From Brevibacterium renqingii (GTDB lineage Bacteria; Actinomycetota; Actinomycetes; Actinomycetales; Brevibacteriaceae): a stretch of DNA of 64,000 bases. The translations under genes were made by a program, and so were the position numbers. The notes beneath the pieces were generated by a model. It was not told the DNA's origin, did no database searches, and was given only the letters and a program-made list of their open reading frames with translations. Of the stretch, positions 48,462-58,011 are shown piece after piece. The DNA lies in the NCBI RefSeq assembly GCF_017808105.1, contig NZ_JADBHF010000007.1, positions 62,001-126,000 on the forward strand, in the 5' to 3' direction. Positions within the stretch are counted from its first letter, which is position 1. Each line of letters begins with the position of its first letter.

Positions 48462-51400
48462 TCAGCCGCTGAGGCAGCGAGAACCGAGCAGGGCCTTGAG
48501 GTCTCCGTACAGGCTCGGATTCGGATCCACGCGGATCGAGCGGTCGAGTCGCATCACCGTCTGCCGTCCCGGTTGGGACAGGGTCAGGTGCACGTCGGTC
48601 TGGCCCTTGTTGGATTCGAGGATCCGTTTGAGCTTGGTCGCCATCTCCTCGGTCGCCTTCTCCATGGGCATCATGAGATTCAGCGGCCGATCGTTGGGAT
48701 CGGTGACATCGGGAATCGTCATCGACATCGCCATCAGCGACGTCGGGCGGTCGTCCGATGTCCGGATCCGTCCGGTCAGCGAGATCACGAGGTCGGTCGC
48801 CAGCAGGCTCGCCACGGGTTCGTAGGTGTCGCCGAAGAACATCACTTCGATCTCGGCCTCGAGGTCCTCGAGGGTGACGATCGCATAGGGACGCCCGGAG
48901 TTCTTCGACACCTTGCGCATGACCTGCGTGATCATTCCGCAGACCTTGATCTGCGATCCGTCGTGGCGGTGCGATTCGGGGTCGACGACCTCGGCGATGG
49001 AGGCCTCGGATTCGGCGGCCAGCACGCCTTCGAGTCCGTTGAGGGGATGATCGGAGACATAGAGCCCGATCATGTCGCGCTCGAAGGCGAGCTTCTCCTT
49101 CTTCTCCCACTCCGGACGGTCGGGGATGGCGACGGAGAAGCTCGGCGAGTCGTCTCCCCCGCCGAACCCGGCGAACAGGTCGAACTGGCCGTTGGCCTCC
49201 TGGCGTTTGACCCCGATGACCGAGTCCACGGCCTCCTCGTGGACTTCGACGAGCGAGCGGCGGCTGTGTCCGAGGGAGTCGAAGCCGCCGGCCTTGATGA
49301 GGGATTCGATCGTGCGCTTGTTGCACACATGGCTGGGCACCTTGTCGAGGAAGTCGGTGAACGAGGTGTAGGCGCCCTTCTCGCCCCGGGCCTCGACGAT
49401 GCCTTCGACCACATGGGAGCCGACATTGCGCACCGCGCCCATGCCGAAGCGGATGTCCGTGCCGACCGGGGTGAAGTGCAGCGCCGAGTCGTTGACGTCC
49501 GGCGGCAGCACGGTGATGCCCAGACGACGGCATTCGTTGAGGTAGATCGCGAGCTTGTCCTTGTTGTCACCGACCGAGGTCAGCAGTGCGGCCATGTACT
49601 CGGCCGTGTAGTGGGCCTTGAGAAAGGCGGTCCAATAGGACACGACCCCGTAGGCGGCCGAGTGGGCCTTGTTGAACGCATAGTCGGAGAACGGGAGCAG
49701 GATGTCCCACAGGGCCTGGGCGGCGGCCTCCGAGTAGCCGCGCTCCTTCATCCCGCTGAAGAACCCGACCTGCTGTTTGTCCAGCTCGGCCTTCTTCTTC
49801 TTGCCCATGGCGCGACGGAGGATATCGGCTTGTCCGAGAGAGTAGCCGGCGACCTTCTGCGCGATCGCCATCACCTGCTCCTGGTAGATGATGAGGCCGA
49901 AGGTGGTGTCGAGGATGTCCTTGAGCGGCTCCTCGAGCTCCGGGTGGATCGGGGTGACTTCCTGCAGACCGTTCTTGCGCAGGGCGTAGTTCGTATGCGA
50001 GTCAGCGCCCATCGGGCCGGGACGGTAGAGGGCCAGCGTCGCGGAGATATCCTCGAAGTTGTCGGGCTTCATCATCCGCAGCAGGGCACGCAGTCCGCCG
50101 CCGTCGAGCTGGAACACGCCGAGGGTGTCACCGCGGGTGAGCAGCTCATAGGCGGCCGGGTCGTCGAGCGAGAGATGCTCGAGGTCGAGGTCGTAGTCCC
50201 GGTTGGCCTTGATGTTCTCGACGGCGTCGGAGATGATCGTGAGGTTCCGCAGACCCAGGAAGTCCATCTTGATCAGTCCGAGGCCCTCGGATGTCGGATA
50301 GTCGAACTGGGTGATGACCTGGCCGTCCTGGAACCGACGCATGATCGGGATGACGTCGATGATCGGGTCCGAGGACATGATGACGCCGGCGGCGTGGACG
50401 CCCCATTGGCGTTTCAGTCCTTCGAGTCCCTTCGCGGTCTCGAAGGTCTCCCGCGCCTCGGGATCGGTGTCGACGAGTTCGCGGAACTCGCCGGCTTCCT
50501 TGAACCGCTTGGCTTCGGGGTCCTCGATGTCCTTGAGCGGAATGTCCTTGGCCATCTCGGCCGGCGGCAGCGCCTTCGTCAGCCTCTCGCCCATGGAGAA
50601 GGGCTTGCCGAGCACACGCGCCGAGTCCTTGAGCGCCATCTTCGTCTTGATCGTGCCGTAGGTGACGATCATGGCCACGCGTTCGTCGCCGTACTTCTCG
50701 GTCACATACTCGATGACCTCGCCGCGGCGACGATCATCGAAGTCGACGTCGAAGTCGGGCATGGACACGCGGTCCGGGTTGAGGAAGCGCTCGAAGAACA
50801 GTCCGTGCTGGAGCGGATCGAGGTCGGTGATGCGCATGGCGTAGGCGACCATGGAGCCCGCACCCGAGCCTCGGCCGGGCCCGACGCGGATGCCGTTGTC
50901 CTTCGACCAGTTGATGAAGTCGGCGACGACGAGGAAGTAGCCGGGGAAGCCCATCGAGATGATGATGTCGAGTTCGTAGTCGGCCTGTCGCCGCACGTCC
51001 TCGGGCACGCCGTCGGGATACCGGTAGTCGAGTCCCTTAGCGACTTCCTTGATCAGCCAGGAGGTCTCGTCCTCACCGGGCGGGCAGGGGAACTTCGGCA
51101 TGTAGTTCGCCTCGGTGTCGAAGGACACCTCGCATTTCTCCGCGATCTCGAGCGTGTTGTCACAGGCCTCGGGGAATTCCCTGAACAGAGCGCGCATCTC
51201 CGCCGGAGACTTCAGGTAGTAGCCGGATCCCGAGAAGGCGAAGCGCGACCCGCCCTGATCATAGGTGGGTTCGATGAGTTTGGAGCCGGACTGGATGGCC
51301 AGCAGCGCCTCGTGCGCCTTCGCATCGGATTCGTGCGTGTAGTGCAGGTCGTTGGTGGCGACCAACGGAATGTCCATCTCCTTCGACAGACGGATGAGGT

Positions 51401-52019
51401 CCTTGGTCACGCGCTTCTCGATGGACAGACCGTGGTCCATGAGCTCGACGTAGTAGTTGTCCTTGCCGAAGATCTCGCGGTACTTCCCGGCTGCCGCACG
51501 CGCCTCTTCGTACTGCCCCAGGCGCAGACGGACCTGGATCTCACCCGAGGGGCAGCCGGTGGTGGCGATGAGCCCGTCGGAGTAGGTCTCGAGCAGGTCC
51601 TGGTCGAGGCGGGGCCATTTCGAGGTCACGGAGTCCAACGAAGCGTACGAGGAGGCCTTGAACAGGTTGCGCATGCCTGTGTTGTTCCGCGAGAGCAGTG
51701 TCATGTGGGTGTACAGACCGCCGCCGGAGAGATCGTCGCGCTTCTGCGATTCGTCGGTGCGCCATTTCACCCTCGTCTTGTCGCGCCGGTCCGTGCCCGG
51801 AGTGACATAGGCTTCGACCCCGATGATGGGTTTGATGCCTGCCGCGGTCGCCTGCGACCAGAAGTCGAACGCGCCGAAGAGGTAGCCGTGGTCGGTCGTG
51901 GCGATCGCGGACATGCCCGAGGCCTTCGTCGCCGCCATGAGATCTCCGAGGCGGGCCGCACCGTCGAGCATGGAGTATTCGGTGTGGACGTGGAGGTGGA
52001 CGAAGTCCTCGTTCGGCAC
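48462..52019 (-). CDS. dnaE: DNA polymerase III alpha subunit (replicative, DnaE1)
   Basis: 1185 residues. The PHP domain opens the protein (FVHLHVHTEYSMLDGAARL) and extends to about residue 290. The polymerase core includes VGPGRGSGAGSMVAYAM and SMPDFDVDFDDRRR with catalytic Asp residues near 425, and the fingers region NKAHSAAYGVVSYWTAFLKAHY. A C-terminal OB-fold (IKVCGMITQVMRKVSKNSGRPYAIVTLEDLEAEIEVMFF as separate blocks) binds single-stranded DNA. It copies the chromosome; in many actinobacteria its PHP domain is the proofreading exonuclease. The start is a GTG at 52019. Confidence 0.97.
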   Translation of the reverse strand: MPNEDFVHLHVHTEYSMLDGAARLGDLMAATKASGMSAIATTDHGYLFGAFDFWSQATAAGIKPIIGVEAYVTPGTDRRDKTRVKWRTDESQKRDDLSGGGLYTHMTLLSRNNTGMRNLFKASSYASLDSVTSKWPRLDQDLLETYSDGLIATTGCPSGEIQVRLRLGQYEEARAAAGKYREIFGKDNYYVELMDHGLSIEKRVTKDLIRLSKEMDIPLVATNDLHYTHESDAKAHEALLAIQSGSKLIEPTYDQGGSRFAFSGSGYYLKSPAEMRALFREFPEACDNTLEIAEKCEVSFDTEANYMPKFPCPPGEDETSWLIKEVAKGLDYRYPDGVPEDVRRQADYELDIIISMGFPGYFLVVADFINWSKDNGIRVGPGRGSGAGSMVAYAMRITDLDPLQHGLFFERFLNPDRVSMPDFDVDFDDRRRGEVIEYVTEKYGDERVAMIVTYGTIKTKMALKDSARVLGKPFSMGERLTKALPPAEMAKDIPLKDIEDPEAKRFKEAGEFRELVDTDPEARETFETAKGLEGLKRQWGVHAAGVIMSSDPIIDVIPIMRRFQDGQVITQFDYPTSEGLGLIKMDFLGLRNLTIISDAVENIKANRDYDLDLEHLSLDDPAAYELLTRGDTLGVFQLDGGGLRALLRMMKPDNFEDISATLALYRPGPMGADSHTNYALRKNGLQEVTPIHPELEEPLKDILDTTFGLIIYQEQVMAIAQKVAGYSLGQADILRRAMGKKKKAELDKQQVGFFSGMKERGYSEAAAQALWDILLPFSDYAFNKAHSAAYGVVSYWTAFLKAHYTAEYMAALLTSVGDNKDKLAIYLNECRRLGITVLPPDVNDSALHFTPVGTDIRFGMGAVRNVGSHVVEGIVEARGEKGAYTSFTDFLDKVPSHVCNKRTIESLIKAGGFDSLGHSRRSLVEVHEEAVDSVIGVKRQEANGQFDLFAGFGGGDDSPSFSVAIPDRPEWEKKEKLAFERDMIGLYVSDHPLNGLEGVLAAESEASIAEVVDPESHRHDGSQIKVCGMITQVMRKVSKNSGRPYAIVTLEDLEAEIEVMFFGDTYEPVASLLATDLVISLTGRIRTSDDRPTSLMAMSMTIPDVTDPNDRPLNLMMPMEKATEEMATKLKRILESNKGQTDVHLTLSQPGRQTVMRLDRSIRVDPNPSLYGDLKALLGSRCLSG

Positions 52020-52138
52020 TGGCAGCCGCCTTCCTGATCTGGCCTGTGTTGCGCCCCCAGCTTAGTCCATCCCAGCTGGTCCGGACCGCCCGGAGGAGTG
52101 TTCCCTGCGGCACCTCGGGGCCCGCGGAGATTCGTGCC

Positions 52139-53062
52139 TCAGTGCGGCCGGATGCGGTCGATCGCCGTCTGCAGATCGTCCGGGTAGCCGCTTTCGAATT
52201 CGACCCATTTGTGCGTGTCGGGATGCTGGAATCCGAGCTTCACAGCATGCAGCCACTGCCGTTCGAGTCCGAGCTCCTTGGCGAGCACGGGATCGGCCCC
52301 ATAGGGCAGATCGCCCACGCACGGATGCTTGGTCGCAGAGAAGTGGACCCGGATCTGATGCGTACGGCCGGTTTCGAGATGGACCTCGACGAGAGCGGCA
52401 CGACGATGGGCTTCGATCACCTCGTAGTGGGTGATCGCGTTCTTTCCGCCCGTGCGCACGGCATAGAGGCCGTCGTGCTTCGGGTGCCGGGCGATCGGGG
52501 CGTCGATGGTGCCGAGCACCGGATCGGGCAGCCCCTGGACGAGCGCGTGATAGGTCTTCTCGACGGTGCGTTCCTTGAACGCCCGTTTGAGCACACTGTA
52601 GGCGTATTCGCTCTTCGCCACGACCATCAGCCCGGAGGTGCCGACGTCGAGGCGCTGCACGATGCCCTGGCGTTCGGGGGCGCCGGAGGTGGCGATCCGG
52701 AAACCGGCCGCGGCGAGTCCCCCGACGACAGTGCGCCCGGACCAGCCGAGCGCGGGATGAGCGGCCACCCCGACGGGCTTGTCGACGACGACGAAGGCGT
52801 CCTCGTCGTGGACGATCTTCATTCCCGGCACCGGATCCGCGACGACTTCCAAGGGCCGCTGCGGCTCGGGCATCATGATGTCGAGCCGTTCGCCGGCGAT
52901 GACGCGATCGGATTTGATGACCGGACGCCCGGACATCTGCACTCCCCCGTCTGCGCAGATATCAGCGGCGGCGGTGCGGGAGAGCCCCAGCAGCTTCGAC
53001 ATCGCAGCGTCGACGCGCTGGCCTTCGAGCCCTTCCGGGACCAGGATTGAGCGTTCAGTCAT
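52139..53062 (-). CDS. RluD-type 23S rRNA pseudouridine synthase
   Basis: 307 residues. An N-terminal S4 RNA-binding domain (GLEGQRVDAAMSKLLGLSRTAAADICADGGVQMSG in pieces, residues 10-60) precedes the synthase domain. The catalytic Asp lies in RLDVGTSGLMVVAKS near residue 140, and LETGRTHQIRVHF is the conserved motif III near 230. RluD/RluC members modify uridines in 23S rRNA. Its start overlaps the lspA stop by 8 bases, so the two are translationally coupled. Confidence 0.9.
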   Translation of the reverse strand: MTERSILVPEGLEGQRVDAAMSKLLGLSRTAAADICADGGVQMSGRPVIKSDRVIAGERLDIMMPEPQRPLEVVADPVPGMKIVHDEDAFVVVDKPVGVAAHPALGWSGRTVVGGLAAAGFRIATSGAPERQGIVQRLDVGTSGLMVVAKSEYAYSVLKRAFKERTVEKTYHALVQGLPDPVLGTIDAPIARHPKHDGLYAVRTGGKNAITHYEVIEAHRRAALVEVHLETGRTHQIRVHFSATKHPCVGDLPYGADPVLAKELGLERQWLHAVKLGFQHPDTHKWVEFESGYPDDLQTAIDRIRPH

Positions 53063-53591
53063 GGGAGTCCTCTTTCACACGTGTGGAGTCCGATCCGTCG
53101 ATCTCGATGCCCTTGAGACTGGCGACGACGAGCGTGACTGCAGCGGCGGAGATCGCGATATCCGCAACATTGCAGATGAACAGCGACAGATCGATGAAGT
53201 CGACGACGGCGCCGTGCAGGAAGGCCGGTTCGCGGAACAGACGATCGACGAGGTTGCCGAAGAGCCCGCCCAGAAGGAGGCCGAGACCGGTGGCCCAGGC
53301 GGTTGAGGCGAGTCTGCGCGACAGCACGAGGATGGCGATGAATACCGCGACGGCGATGAGCGGGAAGACCCAGGTCACATTCGAACCGAGGCCGAGGGCG
53401 GCGCCGGGGTTGCGGTAGAAGGTGAAGCCGGCCAGCGAGCCGATGACGGGCACCGGCGGACGATCCTCGAGCAGACCCACGGCGAGGAACTTCGTGAACT
53501 GATCGATCACGAGCACGAACGTCGCGATTCCGAACAGCAGAGCCAGCATGGCGGCGCGAGGTCTCTTCACCCGTGAGGCAGGATCGTTCAT
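53055..53591 (-). CDS. lspA: Lipoprotein signal peptidase LspA
   Basis: 178 residues with four membrane helices. The catalytic Asp pair is visible in FGNLVDRLFR and FIDLSLFICNVADIAIS; it removes the signal peptide of prolipoproteins after acylation, for example that of the amidase at 38826. The ATG at 53591 (MNDPASRVKRP) is preferred; TAGAAT ends 7 bases before it and there is no ribosome site, so the mRNA may be leaderless. The ATG at 53600 (three residues more) is an alternative. It leads an lspA-rluD-like operon. Confidence 0.9.
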   Translation of the reverse strand: MNDPASRVKRPRAAMLALLFGIATFVLVIDQFTKFLAVGLLEDRPPVPVIGSLAGFTFYRNPGAALGLGSNVTWVFPLIAVAVFIAILVLSRRLASTAWATGLGLLLGGLFGNLVDRLFREPAFLHGAVVDFIDLSLFICNVADIAISAAAVTLVVASLKGIEIDGSDSTRVKEDSHD

Positions 53592-53598
53592 TCGGATC

Positions 53599-53604
53599 AT
53601 TCTA
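53599..53604 (-). promoter_or_regulatory. -10 element for a leaderless lspA transcript
   Basis: Minus-strand TAGAAT ends 7 bases before the ATG at 53591. No strong -35 is seen. This overlaps the alternative ATG at 53600, which would then lie upstream of the transcription start. Confidence 0.45.
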
Positions 53605-53683
53605 GCCCACCGTCCGCGCTCTGGCGTCCGGGGACGGCCGGTCACGCCTGTCACTGGGGCGTCCGCGGGGTGCGCACATGACG

Positions 53684-53717
53684 GAGGTCCGGGGACTCGC
53701 AGGAGTCCCCGGACCTC
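53684..53717 (-). terminator. Terminator of divIVA
   Basis: A perfect 15-bp inverted repeat (53684-53698 and 53703-53717) with loop GCAG lies about 20 bases after the divIVA stop codon. Confidence 0.85.
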
Positions 53718-53736
53718 GGTCGTCGCCGGTATCGGA

Positions 53737-54558
53737 TCAGAGCTTGTGATTCGACGATCCGCCCAGCGGGTTGTTTCCGTCGAGGGTCTCCGGAGCCAGG
53801 CTCGTGGAGTTCTCGAGGTCACGCAGCTGATCGTTGAGGTAGCTCTTGAGACGGGTGCGGTACTGGCGCTCGAAGTTCGAGAGCTGATCGATCGACCGTT
53901 CGAGCGTCGACTTCTGCGATTCGAGAGTCGACAGGGTCTCGTCCCGCTTGGACTCGGCCTTGCCGACGATGTCGGCAGCTTCCTGCTCGGCGCCCTTGAT
54001 GAGTTCGTCGCGCTTGCGCTCACCTTCGGCCACGTGCTCGTCGTGGACGCGCTGAGCCAGAGCGATGAGACCATGAGCGTCCCCGTCGCCGCCGGCTGCA
54101 CCGAGTCCGACGCCTGCTGCGCCACCGGCAGCTCCCGCGGCCATGGCAGGCGCGGCAGAGCTCGAAGCGGGGCCCTCCTGCGGAGCCGGAGCGGCTTCCT
54201 TGACCACCGGAGCGGAGGCCTGAGTGTCGTCGACCGGTGCCGGAGCGGCAGGTTCCTGTGTTTCCGTCACCGCCGGAGCCTCGGCCTGCTCCTCGGGAGC
54301 GGGCACGGCGGCCGGCATCGCCTGAGTAGCGTCGGCGTCCTCCGCCGGTGCGGCGGAAGCACCGCCGGCTTCGAGTTCCTTCACACGCTGTTCGGCGGTG
54401 GAGAGCTTCTGACGCAGCTCGTCGTTCTCCTGGTAGAGACGGCGGATCTCAACGACGACCTCGTCGAGGAAATCGTCGACTTCGTCCTGGTCGTACCCGT
54501 CGCGGAACTTCACATGCTGGAACCGCTTGTTTACTACGTCTTCAGGCGTGAGCGCCAT
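53737..54558 (-). CDS. divIVA: DivIVA/Wag31 polar growth and septum-site protein
   Basis: 273 residues. The N-terminal DivIVA motif is MALTPEDVVNKRFQHVKFRDGYDQDEVDDFLDEVV (in pieces), which inserts at curved membrane, followed by a first coiled coil (to ~65), a long Ala/Pro/Glu-rich linker (~70-165) and a second coiled coil (DEHVAEGERKRDELIKGAEQEA to ~250). It marks poles and septa and recruits wall-synthesis enzymes in actinobacteria. It is the last gene of the division cluster, with ~300 non-coding bases on its promoter side. Confidence 0.95.
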   Translation of the reverse strand: MALTPEDVVNKRFQHVKFRDGYDQDEVDDFLDEVVVEIRRLYQENDELRQKLSTAEQRVKELEAGGASAAPAEDADATQAMPAAVPAPEEQAEAPAVTETQEPAAPAPVDDTQASAPVVKEAAPAPQEGPASSSAAPAMAAGAAGGAAGVGLGAAGGDGDAHGLIALAQRVHDEHVAEGERKRDELIKGAEQEAADIVGKAESKRDETLSTLESQKSTLERSIDQLSNFERQYRTRLKSYLNDQLRDLENSTSLAPETLDGNNPLGGSSNHKL

Positions 54559-54856
54559 GAGGTCACCTTCGGTCGATCTACAATCATTACGCTGCCGCCC
54601 GGAAGGACGGCTTCAACGTCACATTAGCGTAACACCTGCAGTTCTGTCCCGCAGTAATGGCGTGTCACGCATTCGATAACGATATTTTCCATCCTGAGGC
54701 TAACAAGCCGCGGACCCCGACCGCCAATTCCGTGACTGCATTCACCCGTCTGCACCCCTGATATTCACCGAACTGCCGCTCTGGCAGGCCTCCGCCGGCC
54801 CTGGTGGAGACTCACCACGGCATCGACGCCACGGGAAGTACGACCGGGTCCGTGCC

Positions 54857-55156
54857 TCAGGCCGAGGCGTGGGAGAGGTTGAAGAACACCGACGCGATGA
54901 TCTGGATGCCGATGAGCAGGACGATGAACCCGAGGTCGAGCGACACCTGGCCCAGGCGCAGCGGCGGGATCACCTTGCGCAGCAGCTTCAGCGGCGGATC
55001 GGTGAGCGTGTACACGATCTCCGCGAGAACGAGGAAGAAGCCGGCCGGCTTCCAGTCGCGCGAGAAGACTTGGACGAGGTCGAGGACGACGCGGGCCAGG
55101 AGTACGTAGACATAGAGGCTCAGCGCCGTGCCGAGGATGTAGAAGATGATGGCCAC
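54857..55156 (-). CDS. YggT family small membrane protein
   Basis: 99 residues, two hydrophobic segments (about 1-22 and 65-92) with the YggT pattern LARVVLDLVQVF and YTLTDPPLKLLRKVIPPLRLG between. YggT proteins are of unknown function, often linked with sepF and divIVA, as here, and sometimes with osmotic or potassium balance. It follows sepF by 94 bases. Confidence 0.9.
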   Translation of the reverse strand: MAIIFYILGTALSLYVYVLLARVVLDLVQVFSRDWKPAGFFLVLAEIVYTLTDPPLKLLRKVIPPLRLGQVSLDLGFIVLLIGIQIIASVFFNLSHASA

Positions 55157-55250
55157 GTGGTTCCCCCGCGCCTTTCGTTGCTGCTTGAGTGTCGACGCCC
55201 CAGCCTAACGGCTCGAGCTGAGGAGGAGTTGAGAGGAATTCCCGACTCGT

Positions 55251-55769
55251 TCAGCTCTGGTTGAAGAAGCTGGCCTGCGTGTCCGAGTCGGCCTCGTTCT
55301 CGCCCGAGACCTCGATGTTCTCGGGAGTGAGCAGGAAGACCTTGTTCGTCACGCGTTCGATCGAACCGTGCAGACCGAAGATCAGACCAGCGGAGAAGTC
55401 GACGAGGCGCTTCGAGTTGTTCTCGTCCATCTCCGAGAGGTTCATGATCACGGGAGTGCCCTCACGGAAGGCGGAGCCGATGACCATGGCGTCATTGTAG
55501 CTGCGGGGGTGGATGGTCCTGATGCGATTCATTGAGGTTCCTGGAGCCGGGGTGTCAACGGGACGAATCGGTGACGGGTGGATCGGCGTCACCGGGGCCG
55601 GCGACCGATCCTCTGCCGGTTCGGGCTCTTCATACTGTTCGACCTCGTCATAGGGCTCGACGACCTCACGCTCACGATAGGTGGGTTCGCGACGGTCGGT
55701 ACGGTCGACGGTCTCGTCCTCCTCTTCGACGAAACCCAGGTATTCCAGCGTCTTCTTGATTGCTGACAT
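55251..55769 (-). CDS. sepF: Cell division protein SepF
   Basis: 172 residues. A short N-terminal amphipathic helix (MSAIKKTLEYLGFVEEE) binds membrane, a Glu/Pro-rich linker follows to ~75, and the C-terminal domain (IRTIHPRSYNDAMVIGSAFREGTPVIMNLSEM, NSKRLVDFSAGLIFGLHGSIERV) binds FtsZ. In actinobacteria, which lack FtsA, SepF anchors the Z ring. It sits 77 bases after pgeF with no yggS between, unlike several related clusters. Confidence 0.95.
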   Translation of the reverse strand: MSAIKKTLEYLGFVEEEDETVDRTDRREPTYREREVVEPYDEVEQYEEPEPAEDRSPAPVTPIHPSPIRPVDTPAPGTSMNRIRTIHPRSYNDAMVIGSAFREGTPVIMNLSEMDENNSKRLVDFSAGLIFGLHGSIERVTNKVFLLTPENIEVSGENEADSDTQASFFNQS

Positions 55770-55846
55770 GTCTTAGCTCCTCGGCCTTCGGCACTTGCTC
55801 ACCTGTCGCCCAAACTATCGCACGCGAGTGTGCGGGCGGGTGAGTC

Positions 55847-56605
55847 CTATGGGTGTGTCGTGGTCTTTTCTTCCTGCAGCCAGATGATGCCGGCGAACCG
55901 ACCCGTTCTGCGCTGCCTGCGGTAGGAGAACAGATCCTCGGATTCCTTCGTGCAGGTCCGTGAGAAGTGATCGATGATCACTCCCTCGCGGCTCAGCTGT
56001 TCGGCGACGGCGCCGGCGACGTCGAGCGCGGGCGTGCCCGACACCGACACCGAGGCGGCCGTCGGTTCGATCGCCTCGATTTCGCTGCGCAGCTCGGCGG
56101 AGACTTCGTAGCAGCGCGGGCAGACCGAGGGCCCGATCACCGCATGGAGCTTCTCCGCCCCGGCCTGTCGCATCTGGGCGATGGTGCCCTGGACGACGCC
56201 AGCCGCCATGCCCTGCCTGCCCGCGTGGACGGCGGCGATGATCCCGGCCTCGGGGTCGGCGAGCATGACGGGAGTGCAGTCGGCGACCATGATCGTCAGA
56301 CCGATACCCGACAGCCGCGTCATCTGCGCATCGGCTTCGACGGGGAGCGGCGGCAGTTCGGTCTCGTCGTCGATCGTTCTCACTGCGGTGCCGTGGACCT
56401 GGGACACGAAGGCCAGCCGCTCCCCGCTCAGGCTCAGGACCTGAGCGAGGGATGCACGGTTGGCCGCAACGAGTTCGTCATCGTCGCCGACATGGCGGGC
56501 GAGGTTGAACGAGGCGAAGTCCCCGCTCGAGTACCCGCCGTGTCGATCCGTGAAGGCGACGTGGGCGGTCCGCCTGCCGGGGATGACGAACCTCGAGCGC
56601 AGCAT
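55847..56605 (-). CDS. pgeF: Laccase-domain protein PgeF/YfiH (purine nucleoside or peptidoglycan-precursor editing)
   Basis: 252 residues. Metal and active-site motifs are RHGGYSSGDFASFNLARHVGDD, FVSQVHG, VADCTPVMLADP (active-site Cys) and AVHAGRQGM, ending in SYRRQRRTGRFAGIIW. E. coli PgeF prevents use of L-Ser in place of L-Ala in peptidoglycan precursors; other members have adenosine-deaminase-like activity. It starts 1 base after the ftsZ stop, so it is in one transcript with ftsZ. Confidence 0.93.
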   Translation of the reverse strand: MLRSRFVIPGRRTAHVAFTDRHGGYSSGDFASFNLARHVGDDDELVAANRASLAQVLSLSGERLAFVSQVHGTAVRTIDDETELPPLPVEADAQMTRLSGIGLTIMVADCTPVMLADPEAGIIAAVHAGRQGMAAGVVQGTIAQMRQAGAEKLHAVIGPSVCPRCYEVSAELRSEIEAIEPTAASVSVSGTPALDVAGAVAEQLSREGVIIDHFSRTCTKESEDLFSYRRQRRTGRFAGIIWLQEEKTTTHP

Positions 56606-56606
56606 A

Positions 56607-57794
56607 TTACTTGAGGAAGTCCGGGATATCGAGGTCGCTGTCGAAGTTCGAGGTGCTGCGCTCGTTCGGCAGTGTCGCCGGAATCTGATGCTCCTCGCTG
56701 CGACGCGGTGCCGCGGACTCGCTGGGTTCGGCGTCCTCGGTCTCGGACTCCGAGGCCATGGCGGGTTCGATCTCGGGCTCGCTCTCGCTCGCCGCGGCGG
56801 GGACCGCTGCCGGGATCGGTTCGACTCCGGCCGTCTCTGCATTCGGCGAGGTGTTGTCGAAGCCGGCGGCGATGACGGTCACGCGGCATTCGTCGCCGAT
56901 GTTGTCGTCGATGACGGCGCCGAAGATGATGTTCGCCTCGGGGTGGGCGGCTTCCTGGACGAGACGGGCCGCCTCGTTGACCTCGAACAGGCCGAGGTCG
57001 CCGCCGCCGGTGATGCAGAAGAGGACACCGTGGGCGCCGTCGATGCTGGCTTCCAGCAGCGGTGAGGCGATGGCCGACTCCGCCGCCTGCACGGCGCGGT
57101 CGTCGCCGGTGGCGGCGCCGATGCCCATGAGCGCGGTGCCCGCGTCCTGCATGACCGACTTGACGTCGGCGAAGTCGAGGTTGATCAGGCCGGGCACCGA
57201 GATGAGGTCCGTGATGCCCTGCACACCGGAGCGCAGCACCTCGTCGGCCGAGCGGAAGGCCTCGACGACGGAGACGCTGCGGTCGGAGATCGAGAGCAGT
57301 CGGTCATTGGGGATGACGATGAGGGTGTCGACCTCTTCGCGCAGGGCGGCGATGCCGGCTTCGGCCTGCGCGGAGCGGCGTCGTCCTTCGAAGGTGAACG
57401 GGCGGGTGACGACACCGATGGTCAGAGCGCCGAGCGACCGGGCGACACGGGCGACCACGGGGGCTGCACCGGTTCCGGTCCCGCCGCCCTCACCTGCGGT
57501 GACGAAGACCATATCGGCGCCTTCGAGGGCGTCGCGGATGGCCTCTTCCGAAGAGTCCGCGGCTTTGCGACCGATCTCGGGATCGGCTCCGGCGCCGAGT
57601 CCGCGGGTCTGGTCGCGACCGATCTCGAGCTTGACATCGGCGTCGGAGAGGACAAGCGCCTGGGCGTCGGTGTTGATTGCGATGAACTCCACGCCGCGCA
57701 GGCCGACGTCGATCATCCTCTGAACAGCGTTGACACCGCCGCCGCCGGTTCCGGCAACCTTGATATCCGCTCCGGATTGTGGGAATTCAGCCAA
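56607..57794 (-). CDS. ftsZ: Cell division GTPase FtsZ
   Basis: 395 residues. The GTP-binding loops are [13 protein letters not shown] and the tubulin signature [22 protein letters not shown] near residue 100; the synergy loop follows near 205. The C-terminal tail ends in the conserved DLDIPDFLK that binds SepF/FtsW. FtsZ polymers direct septation. The start is a TTG at 57794 ([13 protein letters not shown]), with GAGGAA about 9 bases upstream; no ATG or GTG fits the family N-terminus. There is a 217-base gap before ftsQ, so ftsZ probably has its own promoter, as in other actinobacteria. Confidence 0.96.
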   Translation of the reverse strand: MAEFPQSGADIKVAGTGGGGVNAVQRMIDVGLRGVEFIAINTDAQALVLSDADVKLEIGRDQTRGLGAGADPEIGRKAADSSEEAIRDALEGADMVFVTAGEGGGTGTGAAPVVARVARSLGALTIGVVTRPFTFEGRRRSAQAEAGIAALREEVDTLIVIPNDRLLSISDRSVSVVEAFRSADEVLRSGVQGITDLISVPGLINLDFADVKSVMQDAGTALMGIGAATGDDRAVQAAESAIASPLLEASIDGAHGVLFCITGGGDLGLFEVNEAARLVQEAAHPEANIIFGAVIDDNIGDECRVTVIAAGFDNTSPNAETAGVEPIPAAVPAAASESEPEIEPAMASESETEDAEPSESAAPRRSEEHQIPATLPNERSTSNFDSDLDIPDFLK

Positions 57795-58011
57795 GTCGGT
57801 TCCTCGTCTCAAGCGCTTCAGCCACGCAAGGTCTGCGTGCGCATTCGGTCTGTGTTCTCTGCCTTGAGGCTATTGGGCCACGCAACAGCACTGCAACCAT
57901 TCTCCCCGGAGTGTCGGACTTCGGCCAAACTTCAGACTCGGTGTGTCGGAGCCAAACGCGGGCATTCGGCGGCACCGGGCGCGGATGCGGGCACGGTCCC
58001 GGCTCGCCGAC

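Noticed and set aside
48573..52037. A 1154-codon open frame opposite dnaE
   Set aside because: Antisense shadow of DNA polymerase III alpha; no recognisable domains.
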